This document shows positions 1-5,767 of a stretch of DNA of 6,783 nt, piece after piece. Made by a program: the position numbers and the translations under genes. The stretch's first letter is position 1; each line of letters starts with the position of its first letter. Location of the stretch: positions 1 through 6,783 of the forward strand of contig JAACZX010000134.1 in assembly GCA_009996555.1 (NCBI GenBank), written 5' to 3'. The notes under the pieces were generated by a model that made no database searches, had not been told where the DNA came from, and saw only the letters and a program-made list of their open reading frames with translations. The stretch is from Chitinophagaceae bacterium (GTDB lineage: Bacteria; Bacteroidota; Bacteroidia; Chitinophagales; Chitinophagaceae).

Positions 1-16
1 CGAAAATAGGAAGAAA

Positions 17-44
17 GCTGCTGGCTTTTAGCGCTTGGCTGTAA
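17..44. repeat. Left arm of an inverted heptamer-repeat pair (array A, left)
   Basis: Four consecutive 7-base units, each beginning with GC on the + strand (GCTGCTG at 17, GCTTTTA at 24, and two more at 31 and 38). Read on the - strand each unit ends in GC, for example TTACAGC and TAAAAGC. The arm is inverted relative to the array at 69-96 and has exactly the same length, 28 bases. The innermost units pair best (6 of 7 positions). The outer units are degenerate, so the repeat shows as a 7-base period with a fixed GC rather than as identical copies. Confidence 0.6.
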
Positions 45-68
45 GCGTAAACAAAACGTTCCATTGTC

Positions 69-96
69 TAACAGCTAATGGCTATCGGCTGAAGGC
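69..96. repeat. Right arm of an inverted heptamer-repeat pair (array A, right)
   Basis: Four consecutive 7-base units, each starting with T and ending in GC: TAACAGC at 69, TAATGGC at 76, TATCGGC at 83, and one starting at 90. The consensus is about TAANRGC. With the arm at 17-44 it forms an imperfect hairpin around a 24-base spacer: by hand count 16 of 28 positions are Watson-Crick, plus several possible G-U pairs. Five T residues follow directly (97-101), so transcribed rightward it could act as an intrinsic terminator for whatever lies upstream. That role is inference. Confidence 0.6.
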
Positions 97-124
97 TTTT
101 TCGTATTATTGCAACAATTGAAGT

Positions 125-961
125 ATGAGTAACGTGTTACATCCAACGGTACATATTGAAGACGCAGCAGTAGAGTCGGTTGATACGGCAGCTGCTTATT
201 TACTGGTGCAGGTTGGCAACGGATTTATTGGATTTGCATCTTTTCAGCCACAGCGCAGACAGCTGTATGCATGGACGGTTTATGAAACCACAGCTGGTGA
301 GCTGGAAGAAAAGCTGAGTGCCATTGCAGCAAAGCACACATGGGTGCATACCAGTTACCAGAAAGTGCTGCTGGTGCAATATGCTGGCACCAATGCCCTG
401 GTACCTGCAACATTGAACAGTGATGCAGGCAAAACACATTTGCTTGAACTGGTGAACGGTTCGCTTCATAATACTGTTACGGTAAAAGATATTGTGCTGC
501 AGCAAAGCATGGTTAACCATTATGTGGTTGAAGCGGGTGTTGCTGCATTGCTGAACAAACGTTTTCCGAAAGGAGAGTGGTGGCATGTGCAATCGCTGCT
601 GCTGACAAAGCGGGGTTCTGCAGAAGCTGTGATGCATGTTACGATCCGTTTCCAGGAAGTGCAGCTTACAGTAGAGCGTGGTGGCGGATGGTTATTGCTG
701 CAATCGTACATGTATCAAACGCCTGAAGATGTGTTGTATCATATTCTTCATGTAATGGAGCAACTGGAGTTGAGCCAGGAAGAAACAACTGTTTACCTGC
801 AGGGGCTTATTGACCGCAACTCTGTTTTATACGATGTGCTGTACAGTTATGTTCTCAATCTTCAGCTGAAAGAAGAATTACAATACAGTTTTCCTGCAAG
901 CGATGCAGTGCCTGTGTATTTATCAGCTTCACTCGACCAGGTTTTAGTATGCGTATCATAA
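125..961 (+). CDS. DUF3822 family protein, function unknown
   Basis: A 278-residue protein that I place in the DUF3822 family, found mainly in Bacteroidetes. No enzymatic motif is evident. The N-terminal part has a beta-rich pattern (YLLVQVGNGFIGFASF, then a strand, then a helix near residues 58-70) like one lobe of an actin/ASKHA-type fold. From memory, a Bacteroides member solved by structural genomics has an actin-like ATPase fold; I cannot verify this here. There is no signal peptide or membrane segment, so it is probably cytoplasmic. The ATG at 125 lies 28 bases after the heptamer palindrome and no strong ribosome binding site precedes it. The 3' end overlaps rsmD by 13 bases, suggesting translational coupling and perhaps a link to ribosome maturation. 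Family call fairly secure; role unknown. Confidence 0.8.
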   Translation: MSNVLHPTVHIEDAAVESVDTAAAYLLVQVGNGFIGFASFQPQRRQLYAWTVYETTAGELEEKLSAIAAKHTWVHTSYQKVLLVQYAGTNALVPATLNSDAGKTHLLELVNGSLHNTVTVKDIVLQQSMVNHYVVEAGVAALLNKRFPKGEWWHVQSLLLTKRGSAEAVMHVTIRFQEVQLTVERGGGWLLLQSYMYQTPEDVLYHILHVMEQLELSQEETTVYLQGLIDRNSVLYDVLYSYVLNLQLKEELQYSFPASDAVPVYLSASLDQVLVCVS

Positions 962-1497
962 GTGGAAAATTCGGCGGACGAACATTTCAGCCACCGGCTA
1001 AAATGCCTTATACAAGACCAACTACTGATCTTGCAAAAGGTGGTTTGTTCAACATTATTGAAAACAATCTCGATATTGAAGAGTTGAAAACACTCGATCT
1101 GTTTGGTGGCACGGGCAGCATTACATACGAACTGGCGAGCCGTGGAGCAACCGATCAAACCATCGTGGAAAAGGATACCAATATGAGTGCCTTCATCCAG
1201 CAAACAGCAACCAAACTGGGTATTCCGGTAAAGCTGGTAAAGATGGATGTGTTCAAATACATTGCACAGTGTAACGAAAAATTCGATTTCATTTTTGCAG
1301 GCCCGCCTTATGCATTGGGCACCATTGATGAGCTGCCGAAAGAAATTTTCAAACAACAACTGCTGAACGAAGGTGGTTGGTTTGTACTGGAACATACTCC
1401 CCGCAACAGTTATACACAGTTTCCTTTTTTCAGAACAGAGCGTAACTACGGCACCACCATCTTTTCTATCTTCGTAAACAAACCAAAAGAAGAATGA
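949..1497 (+). CDS. rsmD: 16S rRNA (guanine(966)-N(2))-methyltransferase RsmD
   Basis: A 182-residue SAM-dependent methyltransferase. RsmD makes N2-methylguanine at position 966 (E. coli numbering) of 16S rRNA during small-subunit assembly. The family signature is clear: N-terminal MRIISGKFGGRTF (residues 1-13), then RPTTDLAKGGLFNII (23-37), then SAM-binding motif I, LDLFGGTGS (49-57). The catalytic motif is normally (D/N)PP(Y/F), but here it reads GPPY (Gly118 to Tyr121, codons 1300-1311). One base change, GGC to GAC, would give the usual Asp. The rest of the protein is intact and of normal length, so this may be a lineage variant rather than decay. It starts inside the end of the DUF3822 gene and ends in a 4-base ATGA overlap with the next gene. 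Confidence 0.9.
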   Translation: MRIISGKFGGRTFQPPAKMPYTRPTTDLAKGGLFNIIENNLDIEELKTLDLFGGTGSITYELASRGATDQTIVEKDTNMSAFIQQTATKLGIPVKLVKMDVFKYIAQCNEKFDFIFAGPPYALGTIDELPKEIFKQQLLNEGGWFVLEHTPRNSYTQFPFFRTERNYGTTIFSIFVNKPKEE

Positions 1498-2066
1498 CGA
1501 AAAAAGAGGCAAGGAAATTGTTTAAAGAAAAGCGGTTAAGCCTCACCGTGGGAGATCGTAACAGGTTTGATGATCTCATTCTCATCCATTTTCAACAGTT
1601 GCCGTTGCCCGATCTGTTTTATGTTCATACTTACCTTGCCATAAAGGAGCAGCAGGAAATAGAAACCGATCATTTGCTGCATTACCTCGAGTTCCGTAAC
1701 CCGGAGCTGAAGATTGTTATACCACGCATGGATCATGAAAAAAATGAATTGCTCCATATTGAGTATGATGAGCTGGTGGATGTCATGAAAAACGAGTGGG
1801 GGATTCATGAACCGGTGAATGGCAGCCTGGTAGATGAACAACTGATCGATCTTGTGTTTGTTCCTTTATTAGCTTTTGATGAAGACGGTTACCGTGTTGG
1901 TTATGGGAAAGGTTTTTACGATAAGTTTCTTGCCAGGTGCAGACCCGATGCAGTAAAAGTGGGGTTAAGTTATTTTGAGCCCATACCACGCATCAGCGAC
2001 CGTGCACAATTTGATATACCTTTAAACTATTGCGTTACACCGCAGCGTGTTTATGAATTTGGCTGA
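1494..2066 (+). CDS. 5-formyltetrahydrofolate cyclo-ligase (MTHFS)
   Basis: A 190-residue cytoplasmic enzyme that uses ATP to convert 5-formyltetrahydrofolate to 5,10-methenyltetrahydrofolate, returning a stored folate to one-carbon metabolism. Family marks: a basic N-terminal helix (KKEARKLFKEKR), the W-G-I-x-E-P segment with Glu106-Pro107, the VPLLAFDEDGYRVG strand-turn, and the glycine-rich nucleotide motif GYGKGFYD at residues 136-143. Length is normal for the family. The start ATG overlaps the rsmD stop (ATGA at 1494-1497), which suits reinitiation by the same ribosome. The purine-rich run just upstream (AAAAGAAGA) may help ribosome binding. The 3' end overlaps lpxK. E. coli calls this gene ygfA/fau and B. 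subtilis yqgN; no single symbol is standard, so none is given. Confidence 0.92.
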   Translation: MTKKEARKLFKEKRLSLTVGDRNRFDDLILIHFQQLPLPDLFYVHTYLAIKEQQEIETDHLLHYLEFRNPELKIVIPRMDHEKNELLHIEYDELVDVMKNEWGIHEPVNGSLVDEQLIDLVFVPLLAFDEDGYRVGYGKGFYDKFLARCRPDAVKVGLSYFEPIPRISDRAQFDIPLNYCVTPQRVYEFG

Positions 2067-3132
2067 TCTCACATTTCAATCCATCCGCTTTTTACTGTTG
2101 CCGTTTGCGTTGCTGTACGGAGCCGTTGTGTGGTTGCGGAATAAGCTGTACGATAAAAATGTATGGAAGTCAACATCGGTAAACATGCCCATTATCTGTG
2201 TAGGTAATTTAAGTGTTGGCGGCACCGGTAAATCGCCCATGGTTGAATATTTGCTGCGTTTACTGAACGAAGAAGTGAATGTGGCCACACTCAGCCGTGG
2301 GTATAAACGCAAAACAAAAGGGTATGTACTGGCAAATGAACATACAACAGCATTGGAAATTGGTGATGAACCCATGCAGTTTCATGTAAAGTTTCCTGAT
2401 GTGGCTGTTGCTGTGGGCGAAGAACGGCTGGAAGCAATACCACAGTTGCTGCACGATAAACCAAAAACACAGGCCATTATTTTAGATGATGGTTTTCAAC
2501 ACAGGGCCATTAAAGCCGGGTTGAATATCCTGTTAACAGATTACAGCAATTTGTTTACACGTGATTTCTTTTTGCCCACAGGTGATTTGCGTGATGAGCG
2601 GCGCAGTTACAAACGTGCAGAAATAATTGTGGTGACCAAGTGCCCTGATTCGTTAACAGAAGAGGAGCGCAGAAAAATTGAAGAGGAAATAAATCCATTG
2701 CCGCATCAGCAATTGTTCTTTTCTGCCATTGAATATGGTGTGCCTTATCATATTCTTCATCCGCAACAGGATTATCATTTACACAAAGAGCTGGAGGTGT
2801 TGCTGGTAACTGGTATTGCTAATATTGAACCATTAAAAGCACATATACTGGCCAATACTTACACGTATGAAAGTATCAGCTTCAGTGATCATCATATTTT
2901 CAGTATAGATGATCTGAAGGATATCCGCAAACGGTTCAGTAAAATGGACCAGGCATCAAAAATCATTATCACCACCGAAAAAGATGCAGTGCGGTTGGTA
3001 AAGTTCAGGGAAGAGCTGGAAGAGCTTCCGTTGTTCGTTTTACCCATCCGTCATCGTATCTTGTTTAACAGAGAAGAGCAGTTGAAAAAAACAGTGATCG
3101 GTTTTATTCAGCAGTTCTCCGTAAAAAAATAA
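2053..3132 (+). CDS. lpxK: Tetraacyldisaccharide 4'-kinase LpxK
   Basis: A 359-residue inner-membrane kinase that phosphorylates the 4' position of the tetraacylated disaccharide-1-phosphate to give lipid IVA, a late step of lipid A synthesis. An N-terminal hydrophobic segment (about residues 13-28) followed by basic residues fits the membrane anchor. The P-loop is VGNLSVGGTGKSP (50-62, Lys60). Then come LSRGY (80-84), GDEPMQF, DDGFQH (145-150), the FSDHH segment (277-281) and TTEKDAVR (307-314), all family hallmarks. I chose the ATG at 2053, giving a 14-base overlap with the cyclo-ligase gene. An in-frame GTG at 2047 would add two residues and cannot be excluded. The protein implies a Gram-negative cell making lipopolysaccharide or lipooligosaccharide. 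Confidence 0.93.
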   Translation: MNLADLTFQSIRFLLLPFALLYGAVVWLRNKLYDKNVWKSTSVNMPIICVGNLSVGGTGKSPMVEYLLRLLNEEVNVATLSRGYKRKTKGYVLANEHTTALEIGDEPMQFHVKFPDVAVAVGEERLEAIPQLLHDKPKTQAIILDDGFQHRAIKAGLNILLTDYSNLFTRDFFLPTGDLRDERRSYKRAEIIVVTKCPDSLTEEERRKIEEEINPLPHQQLFFSAIEYGVPYHILHPQQDYHLHKELEVLLVTGIANIEPLKAHILANTYTYESISFSDHHIFSIDDLKDIRKRFSKMDQASKIIITTEKDAVRLVKFREELEELPLFVLPIRHRILFNREEQLKKTVIGFIQQFSVKK

Positions 3133-3135
3133 TAA

Positions 3136-3187
3136 ACCACAAAGAAGCAGAGACAGGAAGAAGAATGTTAAAAGTATCCTCTGTGGT
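3136..3187. repeat. Short imperfect inverted repeat between lpxK and the RNase R gene
   Basis: ACCACAAAG at 3136-3144 is matched by CTCTGTGGT at 3179-3187, inverted, with 8 of 9 positions pairing around a 34-base purine-rich loop. It almost fills the 68-base gap. Short intergenic repeats with ACCACAGAG/CTCTGTGGT ends are, from memory, common in Bacteroidetes and some other bacteria. There is no T-run right after the right arm, so a classical intrinsic terminator is not supported. Confidence 0.4.
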
Positions 3188-3200
3188 AAAATAAAACACT

Positions 3201-5291
3201 ATGAAGAAAAAGAAAATCAACAAAGAGTCAAAGCAGAAAGGATCGAAAGGTTCATCTGGAAAAAATAAACCGGCAAAAGTTGCCGGAGGCAAGCACAAAC
3301 ATCCGGGTGCAAGTCATCGTGGAGTAATTGATATTACACGCAGTGGTATGGGCTATGTAACAGTAGCAGATATGGATCGTGATGTAATTGTTCGTCCGCA
3401 ACATTTTAATACAGCCTTGCATGGCGATACAGTGGAAGTACAGATCACCAAAAGTGCAGGTGGCGGTGGCCGTACCGAAGGAGAGATCATTCGTGTAATT
3501 GAACGGAAGCAAACACAGTTTATCGGCCGTATCAGCATACAAAAGAATTACAGCTTTTTTATTCCTGAAACAGACAGGCCCATGCCCGATCTGTTTATTC
3601 CTGCTGAAAAACTGAATGGTGCAGGCAATAACGATAAAGTGGTAGCCAAACTAACGGCGTGGGATAAGGCCAAACGTGTTCCTGAAGGTGAAGTGCTTGA
3701 ATTGGTGAAGCAGGAAGCAGAGAATGATATTGCGATGAAGCAGATCTTGCTCTCGGCAGGGTTTAATTTAAGTTTTGATGATGAAGTAATGGAGCAGGCC
3801 GAACGTTTTCCGGATGGCGTGAGTGCTGCAGAAGCGAAGAAGCGCAGAGATTTCCGTGAGGTATTAACTTTTACTATCGACCCTGTTGATGCAAAAGATT
3901 TTGATGATGCACTCTCCATCCAGAAACTGGAAAATGGTTTGTATGAAATTGGTGTACACATTGCCGATGTAAGTTATTATGTAGAACCGGGCACCAAACT
4001 CGATGATGAAGCATATTCAAGAGCTACATCGGTGTACCTGCCCGATCGTGTGCTACCGATGTTGCCCGAACGTATTTCGAACGAATTGTGTTCGCTTCGT
4101 CCGAAAGAAGATAAGTACACGTTCTCGGCCGTTTTTCAAATGACAGAGAAATGCGAAATTAAAAATGTGTGGCTGGGAAGAACCGTTATTCATTCCGATC
4201 ATCGTTTCAGCTATGAAGAAGTACAGGAAATTATTGAAGCCGGCGGCAAGGGTTTGCATGGCGATGAAATTATTCTGCTGAACACACTTGCACAAAAAAT
4301 GCGCAAGGAACGCTTCAAAAAGGGAGCCATCAATTTCTCTTCACAGGAAGTGCGTTTTGTGTTAGATGAAAACCGCAAACCGATCGGCATTACCATTAAA
4401 GAAAGTAAAGAGGCACATCAGCTGATAGAAGAGTTTATGTTGCTGGCAAATAAACATGTGGCAGAGTTTATTGGTAAGATAACGGTGAAAGATAAACCGG
4501 TGCCATTCCCTTATCGTGTGCACGATACGCCGGATGAAGCGAAGCTTGGTCCGTTTATGGTGTTTGCCAAAAAGTACGGACACACATTCGATGTATCAAG
4601 TCCGCAACGTATTGCCGAATCGTTTAACCAAATGCTGAAAGATGCTAACGGAAAACCGGAGCAGCATGTGTTGGAAGCGTTGGGCATTCGCACAATGGCA
4701 AAGGCGGTTTATACAGCTGAAAATATTGGTCACTATGGTTTAGGGTTTGAACATTACTGTCATTTTACATCGCCCATCCGTCGTTACCCCGATGTGTTGG
4801 TACATCGTGTATTGCAGCAATGCCTGGATAAAGAACCGCAGATCGATAAAAAGATGGAAGCCAAATGCAAGCATTGCAGCGAGCGTGAACGTTCGGCGAT
4901 GGAAAGCGAACGGGCTGCCAATAAATACAAACAGGTGGAATACATGAGCCAGTTCCTTGGCGAAGAGTTTGAAGGTGTAGTGAGTGGTGTGGCATCGTTT
5001 GGTTTTTGGGTTGAAACAGTTGAACATAAATGCGAGGGACTTGTTAGTTTGTTTTCGTTAAGTGATTTTGATGATTTCAGACATAACGAAGAGGATTATT
5101 GCCTGGTGGGTAAACGCAGTGGAAGAACATTCCGTATGGGCGATAAGGTAACGATTAAAGTGGTGGCCGCAAATTTAGAAAAACGACAGCTTGATTATGA
5201 GTTGGTACTGGGGTGTATTGCATCAACAGAAAAGAAAGTGCTGGAGCCAACAAAGTTTCAGCATTCGAAGAAGAAGAGGGGGAAGAAGTAG
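3201..5291 (+). CDS. rnr: Ribonuclease R (RNB-family 3'-5' exoribonuclease)
   Basis: A 696-residue processive 3'-5' exoribonuclease that degrades structured RNA, mRNA fragments and defective rRNA. Domains in order: a lysine/glycine-rich tail (1-40), a first cold-shock domain (about 41-83), a second (about 106-168), the RNB catalytic domain (about 215-560), an S1 domain (about 587-669) and a basic C-terminal tail. The metal-binding catalytic motif is D227-P-V-D-A-K-D233-F-D235-D236, carrying the four expected aspartates. The second signature, HFTSPIRRYPD, is at 521-531. It is shorter than E. coli RNase R (813 residues) and lacks the N-terminal helix-turn-helix extension. The ATG at 3201 opens directly onto the lysine-rich tail, with no clear ribosome binding site. 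The TAG stop at 5289 falls inside the first unit of a heptamer array. RNase II is less likely given the basic tails. Confidence 0.95.
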   Translation: MKKKKINKESKQKGSKGSSGKNKPAKVAGGKHKHPGASHRGVIDITRSGMGYVTVADMDRDVIVRPQHFNTALHGDTVEVQITKSAGGGGRTEGEIIRVIERKQTQFIGRISIQKNYSFFIPETDRPMPDLFIPAEKLNGAGNNDKVVAKLTAWDKAKRVPEGEVLELVKQEAENDIAMKQILLSAGFNLSFDDEVMEQAERFPDGVSAAEAKKRRDFREVLTFTIDPVDAKDFDDALSIQKLENGLYEIGVHIADVSYYVEPGTKLDDEAYSRATSVYLPDRVLPMLPERISNELCSLRPKEDKYTFSAVFQMTEKCEIKNVWLGRTVIHSDHRFSYEEVQEIIEAGGKGLHGDEIILLNTLAQKMRKERFKKGAINFSSQEVRFVLDENRKPIGITIKESKEAHQLIEEFMLLANKHVAEFIGKITVKDKPVPFPYRVHDTPDEAKLGPFMVFAKKYGHTFDVSSPQRIAESFNQMLKDANGKPEQHVLEALGIRTMAKAVYTAENIGHYGLGFEHYCHFTSPIRRYPDVLVHRVLQQCLDKEPQIDKKMEAKCKHCSERERSAMESERAANKYKQVEYMSQFLGEEFEGVVSGVASFGFWVETVEHKCEGLVSLFSLSDFDDFRHNEEDYCLVGKRSGRTFRMGDKVTIKVVAANLEKRQLDYELVLGCIASTEKKVLEPTKFQHSKKKRGKK

Positions 5292-5315
5292 GACGTAAGA
5301 GGTAAGAGGTAGGAG
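5288..5315. repeat. Left heptamer array flanking the four-helix-bundle gene (array B, left)
   Basis: Four tandem 7-base units of the form GTARGAS, starting at 5288, 5295, 5302 and 5309. The middle two are identical (GTAAGAG). Because 7 is not a multiple of 3, the TAG/TAA in successive units (5289, 5296, 5303, 5310) puts a stop in all three forward frames. The first of these is the actual stop codon of the RNase R gene. Reverse-complement units lie at 5728-5748. Confidence 0.75.
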
Positions 5316-5351
5316 GGTTTCCTTAAAGCAGTCATCAAAAAAACACCAGAT

Positions 5352-5711
5352 ATGCCAATTAAAACTTTTACTGACTTAGATGTGTACAATCTCTCGCATG
5401 GATTAGCGATGGACATCTTTCAGTTGTCGAAGGGTTTTCCCGGAGAGGAGAAATATAGTTTAATTGACCAGGTGCGACGTTCTTCAAGATCAGTTGCGGT
5501 GAATATTGCAGAAGGTTGGGGCAAACGAATTTATCCGGCAAATTTTAAACGGCATTTGGTTGATTCAAACGGATCGCTGGAAGAAACAAAAGCATGGTTA
5601 ATGTTTTCACGAGATTGTGCCTACATTACTCATGATCAGTTTAAATCACTCATTATAAAAACAGAAACGGTGGGCGGTAAACTTTGGAAACTGCACGATA
5701 GCTGGACTTAA
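5352..5711 (+). CDS. Four-helix-bundle protein, S23/23S-rRNA-IVS type
   Basis: A 119-residue, probably cytoplasmic protein of the family often annotated 'four helix bundle protein' (TIGR02436/PF05635), related in fold to the Avd protein of diversity-generating retroelements. Family marks in order: FTDLDVYNLSHGLAMDIF (6-23), the FPGEEKYSLIDQVRRSSRSV segment (29-48), NIAEG (51-55), GSLEE (74-78), and a last helix rich in lysine and leucine. Avd binds nucleic acid and a reverse transcriptase; the molecular role of stand-alone members is not known. No 23S rRNA sequence lies nearby, so this is a free-standing copy. The ATG at 5352 gives the normal family start, with no visible ribosome binding site. 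It is the only accessory-type gene here and sits between inverted heptamer arrays. Family call secure; function unknown. Confidence 0.88.
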   Translation: MPIKTFTDLDVYNLSHGLAMDIFQLSKGFPGEEKYSLIDQVRRSSRSVAVNIAEGWGKRIYPANFKRHLVDSNGSLEETKAWLMFSRDCAYITHDQFKSLIIKTETVGGKLWKLHDSWT

Positions 5712-5727
5712 CTATCTTGCAGCCGGG

Positions 5728-5748
5728 TTCATACCTCTTACTTCATAC
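5728..5748. repeat. Right heptamer array flanking the four-helix-bundle gene (array B, right)
   Basis: A CTCTTAC unit at 5735-5741, the exact reverse complement of the GTAAGAG units on the left, with a TTCATAC unit on each side (5728 and 5742). Two more degenerate units in the same 7-base phase may follow, to 5762. The array occupies most of the gap between the four-helix-bundle stop (5711) and the next start (5768). Orientation is opposite to the left array. Confidence 0.65.
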
Positions 5749-5767
5749 ATCACATTTCAGAATAACT

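Larger units (their letters stand above)
5288..5748. mobile_element. Candidate small repeat-bounded element carrying a four-helix-bundle gene
   Basis: Seen directly: one gene (5352-5711) lies between two arrays of 7-base repeats that are inverted relative to each other, the left abutting the RNase R stop and the right ending 19 bases before the polyprenyl synthase start. The two neighbours are housekeeping genes. Known: S23-type four-helix-bundle proteins are also encoded in intervening sequences of 23S rRNA genes, so the family occurs in insertion-like settings. Inferred: the 461-base unit arrived as one piece. There is no transposase, and I found no convincing target-site duplication next to the arrays, so this stays a hypothesis. 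Confidence 0.4.

Noticed and set aside
104..111. TATTATTG as a Bacteroidetes -7 box (TAnnTTTG) for the first gene
   Set aside because: It matches 7 of 8 positions but no TTG stands at the right distance upstream, and the gap is partly repeat sequence; too weak to call a promoter.
862..1512. A 216-codon open frame on the - strand opposite rsmD
   Set aside because: It overlaps all of rsmD, whose family motifs are clear; the translation is rich in Cys, Phe and Gln with no recognisable domain, as expected of an antisense shadow.
2047..2055. GTG start for lpxK at 2047
   Set aside because: It adds only two residues and no ribosome binding site favours it; the ATG at 2053 is the simpler choice, though this is not decisive.
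4747..4947. A 66-codon + strand frame inside the RNase R gene
   Set aside because: It lies out of frame within the conserved RNB and post-RNB coding region, with no family resemblance.
5288..5315. CRISPR-like array
   Set aside because: The units are 7 bases long, directly adjacent and without spacers, and no cas gene is nearby.
5352..5711. Four-helix-bundle gene as part of a 23S rRNA intervening sequence
   Set aside because: No rRNA sequence is present on either side; the neighbours are the RNase R and polyprenyl synthase genes.
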